Assembly (NCBI GenBank): GCA_031404355.1
Contig: JANNHK010000259.1
Span: forward strand, 1-13,843
Direction of reading: 5' to 3'
Origin: JANNHK01 sp031404355
Lineage (GTDB): Bacteria > Actinomycetota > Acidimicrobiia > IMCC26256 > PALSA-610
Length of the DNA: 13,843 nucleotides
Shown: one piece after another, positions 6,704 to 13,843 of the stretch
Layout of the letters: every line of letters starts with the position of its first letter
How positions within the stretch are numbered: position 1 is the stretch's first letter
Made by a program: the position numbers and the translations under genes
The notes under the pieces: model-generated
The model's input: only the letters and a program-made list of their open reading frames with translations
Databases searched by the model: none
Told to the model about the DNA's origin: nothing

Positions 6704-9700
6704 TCGTCATGGGGTCGCCACCTGTCGTCGTCGCTCGGTTCGGGATCACGTCGAAGTGTACGGAACGTCTCGATGACCGCGTCGGCCCCGAGCAGGGCGA
6801 GCGCGAGCCAGCCGAGGGTCCGGGCCCACGGGAACAACACCGGCCACTCGAAGATCGGGTCGAACTCGTAACGCCGCTGGCCGTACACGATGTACAGCGC
6901 CGCGATTCCCAGCAGGAACGGGGGCGCGAGCGCCAGGACGACCCGCGCGCGCGGGCGGAGCACGGCGAGCGCGGTGAGCGCGGCCGCGACGACACCGATC
7001 CACGGCGCCGCGACCACAGCCGCGACCCCGCCCGCCGTGACCACGGTCGCGACCCGCGCCCACGTCGGCAGCGCAATCCCGTCGGCGGCGGGCAGACCGA
7101 GCTCGACGTCGGCATCACCTGGTACGGCAGTCACCACCGTTCGAGCCCGGCGCCACGTCAGCGCGATCAGGACGCCGCACAGGATCGCGACGCCGAACGA
7201 GATCCACAGCGATGCCCACACCCGCCGTTGGGGTGTCCAGTCGAGGACGATGTCGAACGACTCCGCGGTCGGCGTCACGTACCAGCCGTTCGCGTACCCG
7301 TCGACGAGTTGCGGCGGGCCGAGGTCGTCGCCCCCCGCGACTCGGGCCGTCCACCCAACGCTTCGCGACTGGCCGAGCACGAGCCAGAACGGCTCGGTGG
7401 CCGCATCGACAGTGACCCGCATGCGGGTGCGCCCGTCGTCGACGACCCGCAGATCCGGGACCGGAGACGCGGTGTCGCCCGCAGTCGTGACGCGACCATC
7501 CTTAGCGGTCAGCGCCTGATCCGCGCCGTCGGATGCGAACGCGAGTCGGTCGAGTTCGACGCCGGTATCGACACCGGACGCGGCCCGGATCACGTGGCGT
7601 CCCGGCCCCAGGGCGATCTCGTCCTCGCACGGTTCGACCGTCAACGGTTCCATGGCTGCGGCTGTCTCGCCGGTCCCGACGATGCGCACCGGAACCGGGC
7701 GGCCGTCGATGCGCAACAAGTCGGCGCGGCAATCGTCCGGAAGCAATCGCGGCGGTGGGTCGATCTGCAGTCCGGCGATACCCAATTCGGCGATGCCGGC
7801 CGGCAGCAACGCCGTGTTGTCGCCGTTGAGCGTGAACGTGACCTGCTCGCGTACGTCGACGATCGTGACGCGCACACGCCGACCGGTCATAGGTGCGATG
7901 TCGACCGGCACTGCCACGGTCGCGTTCTCCCCCACCCCGTCGGAGGTCGGCGGGAGCACAATGTCGCGCGCTTCGTCGTCGACTTCGATCCGCAGGCGGG
8001 TCGGGACCGAGTGCCGACCGTCTGCGATCACTTGGAGATCGAGATGGTTCACGGTCAACGGTTCCGGCGCAATGAACTCGGCCCACTGACCGCGCACACC
8101 CGTGAACGGTGTCTGCCACGCAGTTGCCGCGTCGCCGTCGATGGCCGCGTCGGCGCGGCACGCGACGCAGCCCTCCAGGAACTCCCGCGCGTCCGTCGCG
8201 ATTCCGCCCTCGTCGGACGTCGGGTAGCCGAGCGCGCGATCGATCGCAGCGTGGTCGGCCGCACTCGTGATCCGGGCGTCGCCCGTCATCGTGAAGGTGC
8301 GCGCCGTCGGCAACTCGAACTCGCGCACGATCGACACTTCCGGGTCGGTGCGCGGCGGAATCGGGACCACCCGCTCCCGGCTCATCACGACTACCAACGG
8401 GTGGTCGGCCGATTCGGCACCGGTCGCTCCGAGTAGGTCGGTCGGCATCAGCACGACTTCTTCGACCCGCACCGTCCGGTTGCTCACGTCGTCGCGCACG
8501 CGCACTTCGGCGAAGCCCACCGCGTCGGCGCCGCCGTGCCAGCGCCGCTTCCCGACGTTCACATCCGACACTTCGATGTCGAGCGAGCGGAACCGCCGTT
8601 CGTCGAAACGCAGGCGTTGGCCCTCGGCGGTTCGGGACGAACCGTCGAGTCTGAACGTCTCGGCCGGACCGCCGTCGAAGCTGACCTCGACTTCGGTGAT
8701 GTACCGATCCCGCCCGCCCGAGACCGGCTGTACGACTTCGACCGCGGCCGTCGTGATCGGCTCGTCGAGGGCGAGGTGCAGCCGTTGCCCGATTGCAGCT
8801 CCGAAGCCGCCGGCTCGCCAGGCCGTGTCGGGATCACCGTCGAAGGCGCGCGCCGCCCGGTCCTCGGTTGTGTAGGTGATGACGTTGCCGTAGGCCGTCG
8901 CGGTGACCCAACGGGCGCCCTGCTGGTCGACGACGGTCTGCGCGCTCGGCCGCTCGTCGGGAAATACTTCGAGGCGGGCGTCGCCGAGATCGCGGCGCAG
9001 TGCTTCCTCGCCCGGCTGTTCGGTCACACCGACATTGTCGAGCACCGAACTCCACTTGCGCGCTCGCCGGCGGTTCGAGTCGGTGACGACGAGCATCGCG
9101 TCGTCGTCGATCGCGCCGCGTAGCGACTCGTCGTCACCGAACGAGGCCGAGTACTGCACGACGCCGGCGTCGTCGAGGAGACCGAGATCGGCGACGTCGA
9201 CGAATCCCTCGCCGTCACCCGCGAGCATCACGGCGCGTGCACCGGACTCCGCCCGGACGATCGGCGTGGGATCGCCGACGGGGTAGACGACGACGGGGCT
9301 CGACGGCGGCTCGTTCGCCGGCGCCCGCAACGTCATTTCGTCCTCGTGCGGCTTGGCCAGGACCGGCACGCTGGGCTCGCCGAACGTACGCGGCTCGCCC
9401 AGGCCCGGGATGTCGGCAAACGCCCGCGCGAGTTCACGGTTGGAGATCACGTCGTAGCGCTCGAACTGGATGTCGTTCCGTAGGACCACGGCACCAACGC
9501 CCATGCGCCGGGCGATCGCGGTGAATCCGCGCTCGTCGAACAGTCCCTCTTGCAGCCGGCGGTCGACCGCGTTGAGAAGGTCGGCGGTGCCGGGGCTGCC
9601 GTACGGGATGAGTTCGCGCGCCACGTAGGGCCGCTCCGTGAGTCCCGGCGTAATCGGGTCGACGGTGTTACCCCACCGGTAGGACGCGAAGTCGGCGCCG

Positions 9701-11139
9701 GGTACTTCGAAGACGCGCGTGCCGTCGTCGGTGTCGTCGAGGTAGTCGGCCGCGTCGAGCCAGTACCCCGGAACGTCTTCCGGTCGTTGCAGGTTCTTGC
9801 CGTAGAACGTGTCGTCGACCAGCGCCGGGAAGTTCACGAAGACCAGAGCCACGACAACGGCGACACTTCCGACCGCAAGCAGCGGTTTCGCCCGCCGCCG
9901 CAACGCGTCGTACGTCGCGTTGACACCGAGGCCGAGGAAGATGGCAGTGGCGAGGACGACGAGCGGCACGGCCCGCCCGGTGCTGCGCAGCGCGAGGCCC
10001 GCGGTGGACGAGTTCGCGAACGCCTTGAAGAGCGCGCCCAACGGGCTCGGGTCGTCGTACGGGTGCGCACCTACCGAGATCACGACGCCGACAAGCAACA
10101 GGCTGACGAAGAACACCCGGTGCCGCCAGCGCACCACGCCCGCCGCCAGGAGCGATAAACACGCGAGCGCGTACCCCGCGAGGAGCACGACCGGCCGCTG
10201 GGTGTAGTTGGACGACGCTTCGATCCACGGGCCGAGCCGGTCCTGCCCGTAGAAGAACCAGTACCCGAGACCGCGCAGGATTTCGTTCGGTGTCGACGTC
10301 TGCGCGACGGCTTCGACTGTCTCGGTGTACTTCAACACGTTGAGGCCGTAACCACTCTGAATCGACAGGCCCGCGATCCACCACAACGACGTAAAGATCG
10401 TCAGCAACCCGGTCTTGGCCGCGACCGACAACGCACGCCGCCACTGCACCTCGCGCGCCACCAGCCAGGAGTACGCGATCCACAACACGGGACCGACCCC
10501 CGCGAAGATGAGGGCGGTCGCGTTGACGCCGCCCACGACCTGCACGACCAGGGCGAAGATCGCCGGGTAGCGCCAGCCTCCGTCGCGCAGCGCCTTGCGC
10601 ATCAACGCGATCATCCACGGCAGCGCCGCCCACGGCAGCAACAACACCGAGATGCGCGCCGCGTAGTCGAGCGAGTACGGCGTCAGCATGTACGCGAGCG
10701 CGCCCACCACGACGCCCGGCCCGCGGATGTCGAACGTGCGGAGCAGGTAGAGGACTCCCGCGGCCGCGACGAACAGGATGGAGCCGAGCCAGAGACGTTG
10801 CGCAACCCAGTCGGGAACGCCCAACCGGTCGAACGACCAGTAGAACGGGCCCATCGGGAACAGGTAACCGATCGTCTGGTGGGTGACGGTGCCCATGCCG
10901 ACGTTCGGGTCCCACATGTACGCGGCGCGGCCCATCAGCCGCGCGGGATCGAGGTAGAGGTATTGCTTCGTGTCGGCCGCGACGAAACCGGGCGCGGTGC
11001 GGAGCGCCGGGACGTACGCGAGGAACGCGAGCGCGAGCCACCCGATCGGCCTGCGGGGTAGCGCCTGCCCGATCTCGACGGCACGCGTCACGAAACCGGA
11101 GCGCGTTCGAGGGCGCGCGACCCCCGATGCCGAAGTCAC
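6700..11139 (-). CDS. AftD-like alpha-(1->3)-arabinofuranosyltransferase (DUF3367/GT-C membrane glycosyltransferase)
   Basis: The 1479-residue protein begins with a GT-C-type multi-helix membrane domain (about 30-440). The first external loop has AADTKQYLYLDP, with Asp56 the likely catalytic acid, followed by MWDPNVGMGTVTHQTIGYLFP and GVPDWVAQRLW, which resemble what I remember of mycobacterial AftD. A long extracytoplasmic region includes two F5/8-type-C or CBM-like beta modules (about 753-863, with DGDPDTAW; about 990-1096, with DGDAATAW). The C-terminus returns to membrane with about four helices (1308-1458) and ends in a charged tail. In mycobacteria AftD adds arabinofuranose from a decaprenyl-phosphate donor to arabinogalactan/lipoarabinomannan; the acceptor here is unknown. 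I chose GTG 11139, which overlaps the GT4 stop as GTGA. The frame is open upstream to 11451, but that stretch lies inside the GT4 gene. The product is cotranscribed with GT4 and amidase. Confidence 0.88.
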   Translation of the reverse strand: MTSASGVARPRTRSGFVTRAVEIGQALPRRPIGWLALAFLAYVPALRTAPGFVAADTKQYLYLDPARLMGRAAYMWDPNVGMGTVTHQTIGYLFPMGPFYWSFDRLGVPDWVAQRLWLGSILFVAAAGVLYLLRTFDIRGPGVVVGALAYMLTPYSLDYAARISVLLLPWAALPWMIALMRKALRDGGWRYPAIFALVVQVVGGVNATALIFAGVGPVLWIAYSWLVAREVQWRRALSVAAKTGLLTIFTSLWWIAGLSIQSGYGLNVLKYTETVEAVAQTSTPNEILRGLGYWFFYGQDRLGPWIEASSNYTQRPVVLLAGYALACLSLLAAGVVRWRHRVFFVSLLLVGVVISVGAHPYDDPSPLGALFKAFANSSTAGLALRSTGRAVPLVVLATAIFLGLGVNATYDALRRRAKPLLAVGSVAVVVALVFVNFPALVDDTFYGKNLQRPEDVPGYWLDAADYLDDTDDGTRVFEVPGADFASYRWGNTVDPITPGLTERPYVARELIPYGSPGTADLLNAVDRRLQEGLFDERGFTAIARRMGVGAVVLRNDIQFERYDVISNRELARAFADIPGLGEPRTFGEPSVPVLAKPHEDEMTLRAPANEPPSSPVVVYPVGDPTPIVRAESGARAVMLAGDGEGFVDVADLGLLDDAGVVQYSASFGDDESLRGAIDDDAMLVVTDSNRRRARKWSSVLDNVGVTEQPGEEALRRDLGDARLEVFPDERPSAQTVVDQQGARWVTATAYGNVITYTTEDRAARAFDGDPDTAWRAGGFGAAIGQRLHLALDEPITTAAVEVVQPVSGGRDRYITEVEVSFDGGPAETFRLDGSSRTAEGQRLRFDERRFRSLDIEVSDVNVGKRRWHGGADAVGFAEVRVRDDVSNRTVRVEEVVLMPTDLLGATGAESADHPLVVVMSRERVVPIPPRTDPEVSIVREFELPTARTFTMTGDARITSAADHAAIDRALGYPTSDEGGIATDAREFLEGCVACRADAAIDGDAATAWQTPFTGVRGQWAEFIAPEPLTVNHLDLQVIADGRHSVPTRLRIEVDDEARDIVLPPTSDGVGENATVAVPVDIAPMTGRRVRVTIVDVREQVTFTLNGDNTALLPAGIAELGIAGLQIDPPPRLLPDDCRADLLRIDGRPVPVRIVGTGETAAAMEPLTVEPCEDEIALGPGRHVIRAASGVDTGVELDRLAFASDGADQALTAKDGRVTTAGDTASPVPDLRVVDDGRTRMRVTVDAATEPFWLVLGQSRSVGWTARVAGGDDLGPPQLVDGYANGWYVTPTAESFDIVLDWTPQRRVWASLWISFGVAILCGVLIALTWRRARTVVTAVPGDADVELGLPAADGIALPTWARVATVVTAGGVAAVVAAPWIGVVAAALTALAVLRPRARVVLALAPPFLLGIAALYIVYGQRRYEFDPIFEWPVLFPWARTLGWLALALLGADAVIETFRTLRRDPEPSDDDRWRPHDE

Positions 11140-12302
11140 ACCGTGCGTTGGCGAATCGCCTCGGTGGCGAGCACCTCGAGCGTGCCGCGTGCGGTCGCAG
11201 CCCAGGTGAAGGTCGCCGCGTGCGCCTGCGCGGCCGCACCGAGCCGGGCCCGCAGGTCGCCGTCTTCGATGACGCGGCCCAGTGCTCCTGCGAGGTCGGC
11301 GGGCCGGTCGACGAGGAGTCCGGTCGTGCCGTCGACCACGGCGTCTTCGTGGCCCGCGATGCGCGTGGCGACCGCCGGCGTGCCGCACGCACCGGCTTCG
11401 GTGACCGTCATGCCCCAGCCTTCGTGCGCCGACGCGCTGGCGAGGACCCACGCTCGCCGGTACAGCGCGACGAGTTCGCCGTCGGAGAGACGGCCGGGTA
11501 ACGCGATCCAGGCGCCGGCGTCGAGTTCACGGCGGCGCGCTTCGAGTTCGCCGCGCGAGTAGCCCTCGCCGACGATGACCGCGGTGAGTTCGGGGATGCG
11601 CGGCTTGAGTTCTGCGAGTGCGTCCATCAGGAGTTGCATCTGCTTCACGGGCACCAACCGGCCCACTGCGACCACCAATGGAGTCGGCGACTTCGTGCCG
11701 CCCGGCGCAAACCGGGTGTCGACACCGGGCGGGACCACACTCACGCGTGCGGCCTTGAACTTCAGCCGTTCGACGAGTTCGCGCTTCGACGACTCCGACA
11801 AGGTCACGATCGGTGTGCGGCGATACAGCGGCGGGGCGACGCTGAACTCGACGGCGCGCCCCAGCCGGGCGAGGCGCGGCGGCAACGTCATGTCCCACAT
11901 CGTGTCGTGCACGTGGTGCAACCACGCGACGCTCGGGCGACGCGCCCACACCGGCGAGAAGAACGGCATGCCGTTCCAGATCTCGACCAGTCCGTCGCTC
12001 GCGCCGTGCCAGCCCATCATCTCGCTGAACGCGGCACGCGGGAATACGAGGTACCGGCCCGCCTTGCGGATCACGCGGTACCCGTCGCGCCAGCTCACCT
12101 GCGGATGACCGGGAGCGTACGACGTGCGCATCGTGACTTCGATGCCCGCCTCGCCCCAGAGCGCCGCCACCTTCGACGCGTGCAGTTCGGAACCGCCGGC
12201 CTCCGGATCGTCGAGATCGCGCCACGCGAGGATCGCGATCCGGCGCAGCCCCGCGTTTGCAGCGATATCACCCAACTTGGCCACGGCATCGGCTTCCCGC
12301 AC
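11136..12302 (-). CDS. GT4-type (GT-B fold) glycosyltransferase
   Basis: The 388-residue protein has a Rossmann-like N-terminal half with a glycine-rich AGGSELH loop (35-41) and a C-terminal donor-binding half. The latter carries VAVGRLVPVKQ (211-221), VIVGEGY and the EX7E motif HEGWGMTVTEAGACGTPAVAT (Glu294, Glu302), typical of retaining GT4 enzymes that use nucleotide-sugar donors. No membrane segments are evident, so it probably works at the cytoplasmic face of the membrane. Donor and acceptor are unknown; being first in a unit with an AftD-like enzyme suggests envelope-glycan assembly. The start is GTG 12302; the only good Shine-Dalgarno-like GGGAGGTGA is about 19 nt upstream, too far, while a TAGACT -10 lies 8 nt upstream, so the transcript may be leaderless. 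The start could alternatively be a later in-frame GTG. Its TGA overlaps the AftD-like GTG. Confidence 0.9.
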   Translation of the reverse strand: MREADAVAKLGDIAANAGLRRIAILAWRDLDDPEAGGSELHASKVAALWGEAGIEVTMRTSYAPGHPQVSWRDGYRVIRKAGRYLVFPRAAFSEMMGWHGASDGLVEIWNGMPFFSPVWARRPSVAWLHHVHDTMWDMTLPPRLARLGRAVEFSVAPPLYRRTPIVTLSESSKRELVERLKFKAARVSVVPPGVDTRFAPGGTKSPTPLVVAVGRLVPVKQMQLLMDALAELKPRIPELTAVIVGEGYSRGELEARRRELDAGAWIALPGRLSDGELVALYRRAWVLASASAHEGWGMTVTEAGACGTPAVATRIAGHEDAVVDGTTGLLVDRPADLAGALGRVIEDGDLRARLGAAAQAHAATFTWAATARGTLEVLATEAIRQRTV

Positions 12303-12391
12303 GGCCCGGCAGTCTACGAGGTCACCTCCCGAGGAAGGGGTCAGGCGATACGCTGCGGCGCCCGAAGACCAGCTCGAGACTCGGCGGACGC
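12303..12391. promoter_or_regulatory. Divergent promoter region between GT4 and methyltransferase genes
   Basis: These 89 nt separate two divergent genes. Minus strand: TAGACT (12316-12311) fits TANNNT, 8 nt before the GTG at 12302, consistent with a leaderless start. Plus strand: TACGCT (12349-12354) fits TANNNT, about 37 nt before the GTG at 12392. A perfect inverted repeat GAGGT-C-ACCTC lies at 12318-12328, next to the minus-strand -10, and could be an operator. Neither promoter has a good -35 match. Confidence 0.35.
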
Positions 12392-13189
12392 GTGCGACTC
12401 ACCGGCGAGCGCCCGATGCAGGGCGCAACTCCTGATTCACTCCTGGCCCTCCACGACGCGGGATACCGCGAGGTGATCTCGCGCCTACCGACGGGCGTCG
12501 TGCTCGACGTCGGCTGTGGCGTCGGCGACGAGACCGCCCGCCTCCTCGGACCCGATCGCACCGTCGTCGGTGTCGACTACAACGCGCCGACTGTCGTCGA
12601 GGCCGGCCGCGCCCCCGCTGCCGCGAGCGGGGTGCGCTTCGCGGGGATGGACGGCGCCAAGCTCGGCGTGCGCGATGGCGGTGTCGATGCCGTCGTGTCG
12701 TCGCACATCATCGAGCACTTCACCAACCCGGTGTTGCACGTCGCCGAACTCGCCCGCGTGCTCGCCGACAACGGCACCGCGTACGTCATCACGCCGAACG
12801 CACCGGCCGACTTCGAGAACCCGTTCCACGTGTATCTGTTCGAGCCGGAGCAACTCACGTCGATGCTCGGGTTGTTCTTCGAAGAGGTCGAGTGCCTCGG
12901 CCTCGAAGGCGACGACGTCCTGCGGTCCGATTTTGCGGCCCGCCGGGCCCGCGGCGAGAAGATCCTGAAGCTCGACGTGTTCAAGCTCAGGCACCGCATC
13001 CCCCGTCGCATGTACGTCTGGTCGTACGAGCGGGGCCTGCCCGTCGTCTACAAGCTGCTCGGAAAGGGCAACACCGGCATCGGGTCGGGTATCGACGAGA
13101 GCCACCTCTTCATCAGCCCCGACATCACGCCGATGACCCCGGTGTTGTTCGCAGTCGCCCGGCGGCCGCGACGCCGAGCGGGCAGCTGA
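12392..13189 (+). CDS. Class I SAM-dependent methyltransferase
   Basis: The 265-residue protein contains motif I VLDVGCGVG (38-46), a post-I acidic loop VGVDYN (59-64), SSHIIEHF (103-110) before the helix ELARVLADNG, and the strand AYVITPN. This order is typical of Methyltransf_11-type class I enzymes. The N-terminal LTGERPM resembles the TGER-type leader of many envelope or polysaccharide-linked methyltransferases. The second half (about 150-265) has a FEPEQL segment and a basic C-terminus RRPRRRAGS. The substrate is unknown; glycosyltransferase genes on both sides suggest a glycan or lipid-linked sugar. The frame is open back to 12257, but that overlaps GT4. I prefer GTG 12392, with only a weak GGCGGA close upstream; ATG 12416 is the alternative. 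The GT2 gene follows after 22 nt on the same strand. Confidence 0.87.
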   Translation: MRLTGERPMQGATPDSLLALHDAGYREVISRLPTGVVLDVGCGVGDETARLLGPDRTVVGVDYNAPTVVEAGRAPAAASGVRFAGMDGAKLGVRDGGVDAVVSSHIIEHFTNPVLHVAELARVLADNGTAYVITPNAPADFENPFHVYLFEPEQLTSMLGLFFEEVECLGLEGDDVLRSDFAARRARGEKILKLDVFKLRHRIPRRMYVWSYERGLPVVYKLLGKGNTGIGSGIDESHLFISPDITPMTPVLFAVARRPRRRAGS

Positions 13190-13199
13190 GACGAAGTAC

Positions 13200-13204
13200 G
13201 GAGG
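13200..13204 (+). promoter_or_regulatory. Shine-Dalgarno of the GT2 gene
   Basis: GGAGG lies 7 nt before the ATG at 13212, the clearest ribosome-binding site on the plus strand in this window, and it fixes the start. Confidence 0.75.
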
Positions 13205-13211
13205 CAGCGCA

Positions 13212-13843
13212 ATGCGCGTGTGGGTCACGGTTCCGACCTACGAAGAGGCCGAGAACATCGAACTGTTGGTACGCCGCATCCGCGACGCGCTCCCCGACGC
13301 CGCAATCCTCGTCGTCGACGACAACAGTCCCGACGGCACCGCCGAGCTGGCCGACGCGCTCGGCGCGGAATTGGGCAACGTCCACGTGTTACGCCGGCCG
13401 CGCAAGCTCGGACTCGGCAGCGCGTACCGCGCCGGCCACGCCGCGGGTATCGCGCGCGGCTACGACGTGATGATCCAGATCGACGCCGACCTCTCGCACG
13501 ACCCGGCCGACCTTCCCCGGCTGCTCGCGGCGGTCGAGCGCGGCGCCGATCTCGCGATTGGTTCGCGTTACGTCGAGGGCGGTAGCGCGCCGCACTGGCC
13601 GAAGCGCCGGCTGATGCTCTCGCGCTACGGCAACATCTACTCGTCGTTCGTGCTGCGTATGAAGGTGAAGGACATCACCGCGGGGTACCGCGCGTATTGC
13701 GCCACGATCCTGCAGGAGATCCACTTCGAGACGACGCAGTCCACCGGCTACGGCTTCCAGGTCGAGATGGCGTACCGCGTGGTGCAGGCCGGTGGACGCA
13801 TCGAAGAGGTGCCGATTTGTTTCACCGACCGCGTCCGCGGCAC
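13212..13843 (+). CDS. GT2 polyprenol-phosphate mannose synthase-like (dolichyl-phosphate mannosyltransferase family), 3' truncated
   Basis: About 210 residues are visible before the window ends without a stop. The order of motifs matches the DPM1/Ppm1 group: VTVPTYEEAENI at the N-terminus, VVDDNSPDGT (UDP/GDP-sugar binding), the metal-binding DADLSHDP, GSRYVEGG, DITAGYRAY, GYGFQVEM and VPICFTDRVRG. These enzymes transfer mannose (or another hexose) from a nucleotide sugar to a polyprenyl phosphate at the cytoplasmic face, making donors for GT-C enzymes outside. The AftD-like protein encoded nearby is a GT-C enzyme that would use a lipid-phosphate-linked donor, although mycobacterial AftD uses arabinose rather than mannose. 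About 30-50 residues are expected to be missing if it is a single-domain protein; a C-terminal membrane domain cannot be excluded. It follows the methyltransferase by 22 nt, probably in the same transcript. Confidence 0.88.
   Translation, partial: MRVWVTVPTYEEAENIELLVRRIRDALPDAAILVVDDNSPDGTAELADALGAELGNVHVLRRPRKLGLGSAYRAGHAAGIARGYDVMIQIDADLSHDPADLPRLLAAVERGADLAIGSRYVEGGSAPHWPKRRLMLSRYGNIYSSFVLRMKVKDITAGYRAYCATILQEIHFETTQSTGYGFQVEMAYRVVQAGGRIEEVPICFTDRVRG

Noticed and set aside
6601..8436. 611-codon plus-strand open frame opposite the AftD-like gene
   Set aside because: Arg/Asp/Gly-rich composition with no motifs, antisense to a clear gene; a high-GC shadow frame.
9668..11392. 574-codon minus-strand open frame overlapping AftD and GT4
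   Set aside because: Extremely Arg-rich, without motifs, in another frame of two recognised genes.
11140..11451. Upstream extension of the AftD-like protein
   Set aside because: The extra residues are Arg/Gly-rich shadow coding inside the GT4 gene; GTG 11139 with the GTGA overlap is the better start.
12257..12391. Upstream extension of the methyltransferase
   Set aside because: It overlaps the GT4 start and the divergent promoter region and has no domain-like sequence; GTG 12392 precedes the LTGER N-terminus.
1..13843. tRNA/rRNA genes, CRISPR arrays, insertion sequences, phage genes
   Set aside because: I saw no cloverleaf-like segment, spaced direct repeats, transposase or phage-like protein, and composition is even across the window.

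Overview
The window is roughly two-thirds G+C, densely coding, uses several GTG starts and has almost no intergenic DNA. Gene content (an AftD/DUF3367 arabinofuranosyltransferase homologue, a fused LivM-LivG-type ABC protein, a polyprenol-phosphate-mannose-synthase-like GT2) points to a high-GC actinobacterium. I would guess an Acidimicrobiia-like lineage, but that is inference from protein style only.

Layout. Left edge: the 3' part of a branched-chain-amino-acid-type ABC permease/ATPase fusion (1-1059, +) meets tail to tail, with 3 nt between stop codons, a solute-binding lipoprotein gene (1063-2478, -). After a 195-nt promoter-bearing gap comes a long minus-strand run. Read in transcription order it is: GT4 glycosyltransferase (12302-11136), AftD-like membrane arabinofuranosyltransferase (11139-6700), amidase-signature enzyme (6703-5306), thioredoxin-fold redox protein (5309-4293) and ABC-F ATPase (4272-2674). 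The first four are linked by three successive 4-nt start/stop overlaps (GTGA, ATGA, ATGA), so they look like one translationally coupled operon. The ABC-F gene follows after 20 nt, perhaps with its own leaderless promoter. Divergently, at the right edge, lie a SAM-dependent methyltransferase (12392-13189, +) and a truncated dolichyl/polyprenyl-phosphate-mannose-synthase-like GT2 (13212 to the end, +). GT4, AftD-like, methyltransferase and GT2 together suggest a cell-envelope glycan or glycolipid locus.

The most interesting item is the redox gene at 5309-4293. Its frame is open for 338 codons except for one in-frame TGA (4925-4923), exactly where the first redox cysteine of a thioredoxin active site belongs (WASW-TGA-GC). 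Fourteen nt after the TGA is a perfect 6-bp G/C-rich hairpin with a CGGGU loop, which fits the bacterial SECIS consensus. I therefore annotate it as a probable selenoprotein with a U-x-C motif. Standard gene callers would break it into two pieces. Selenocysteine machinery is not in this window, so the call depends on finding selA/selB/selC/selD elsewhere in the genome.
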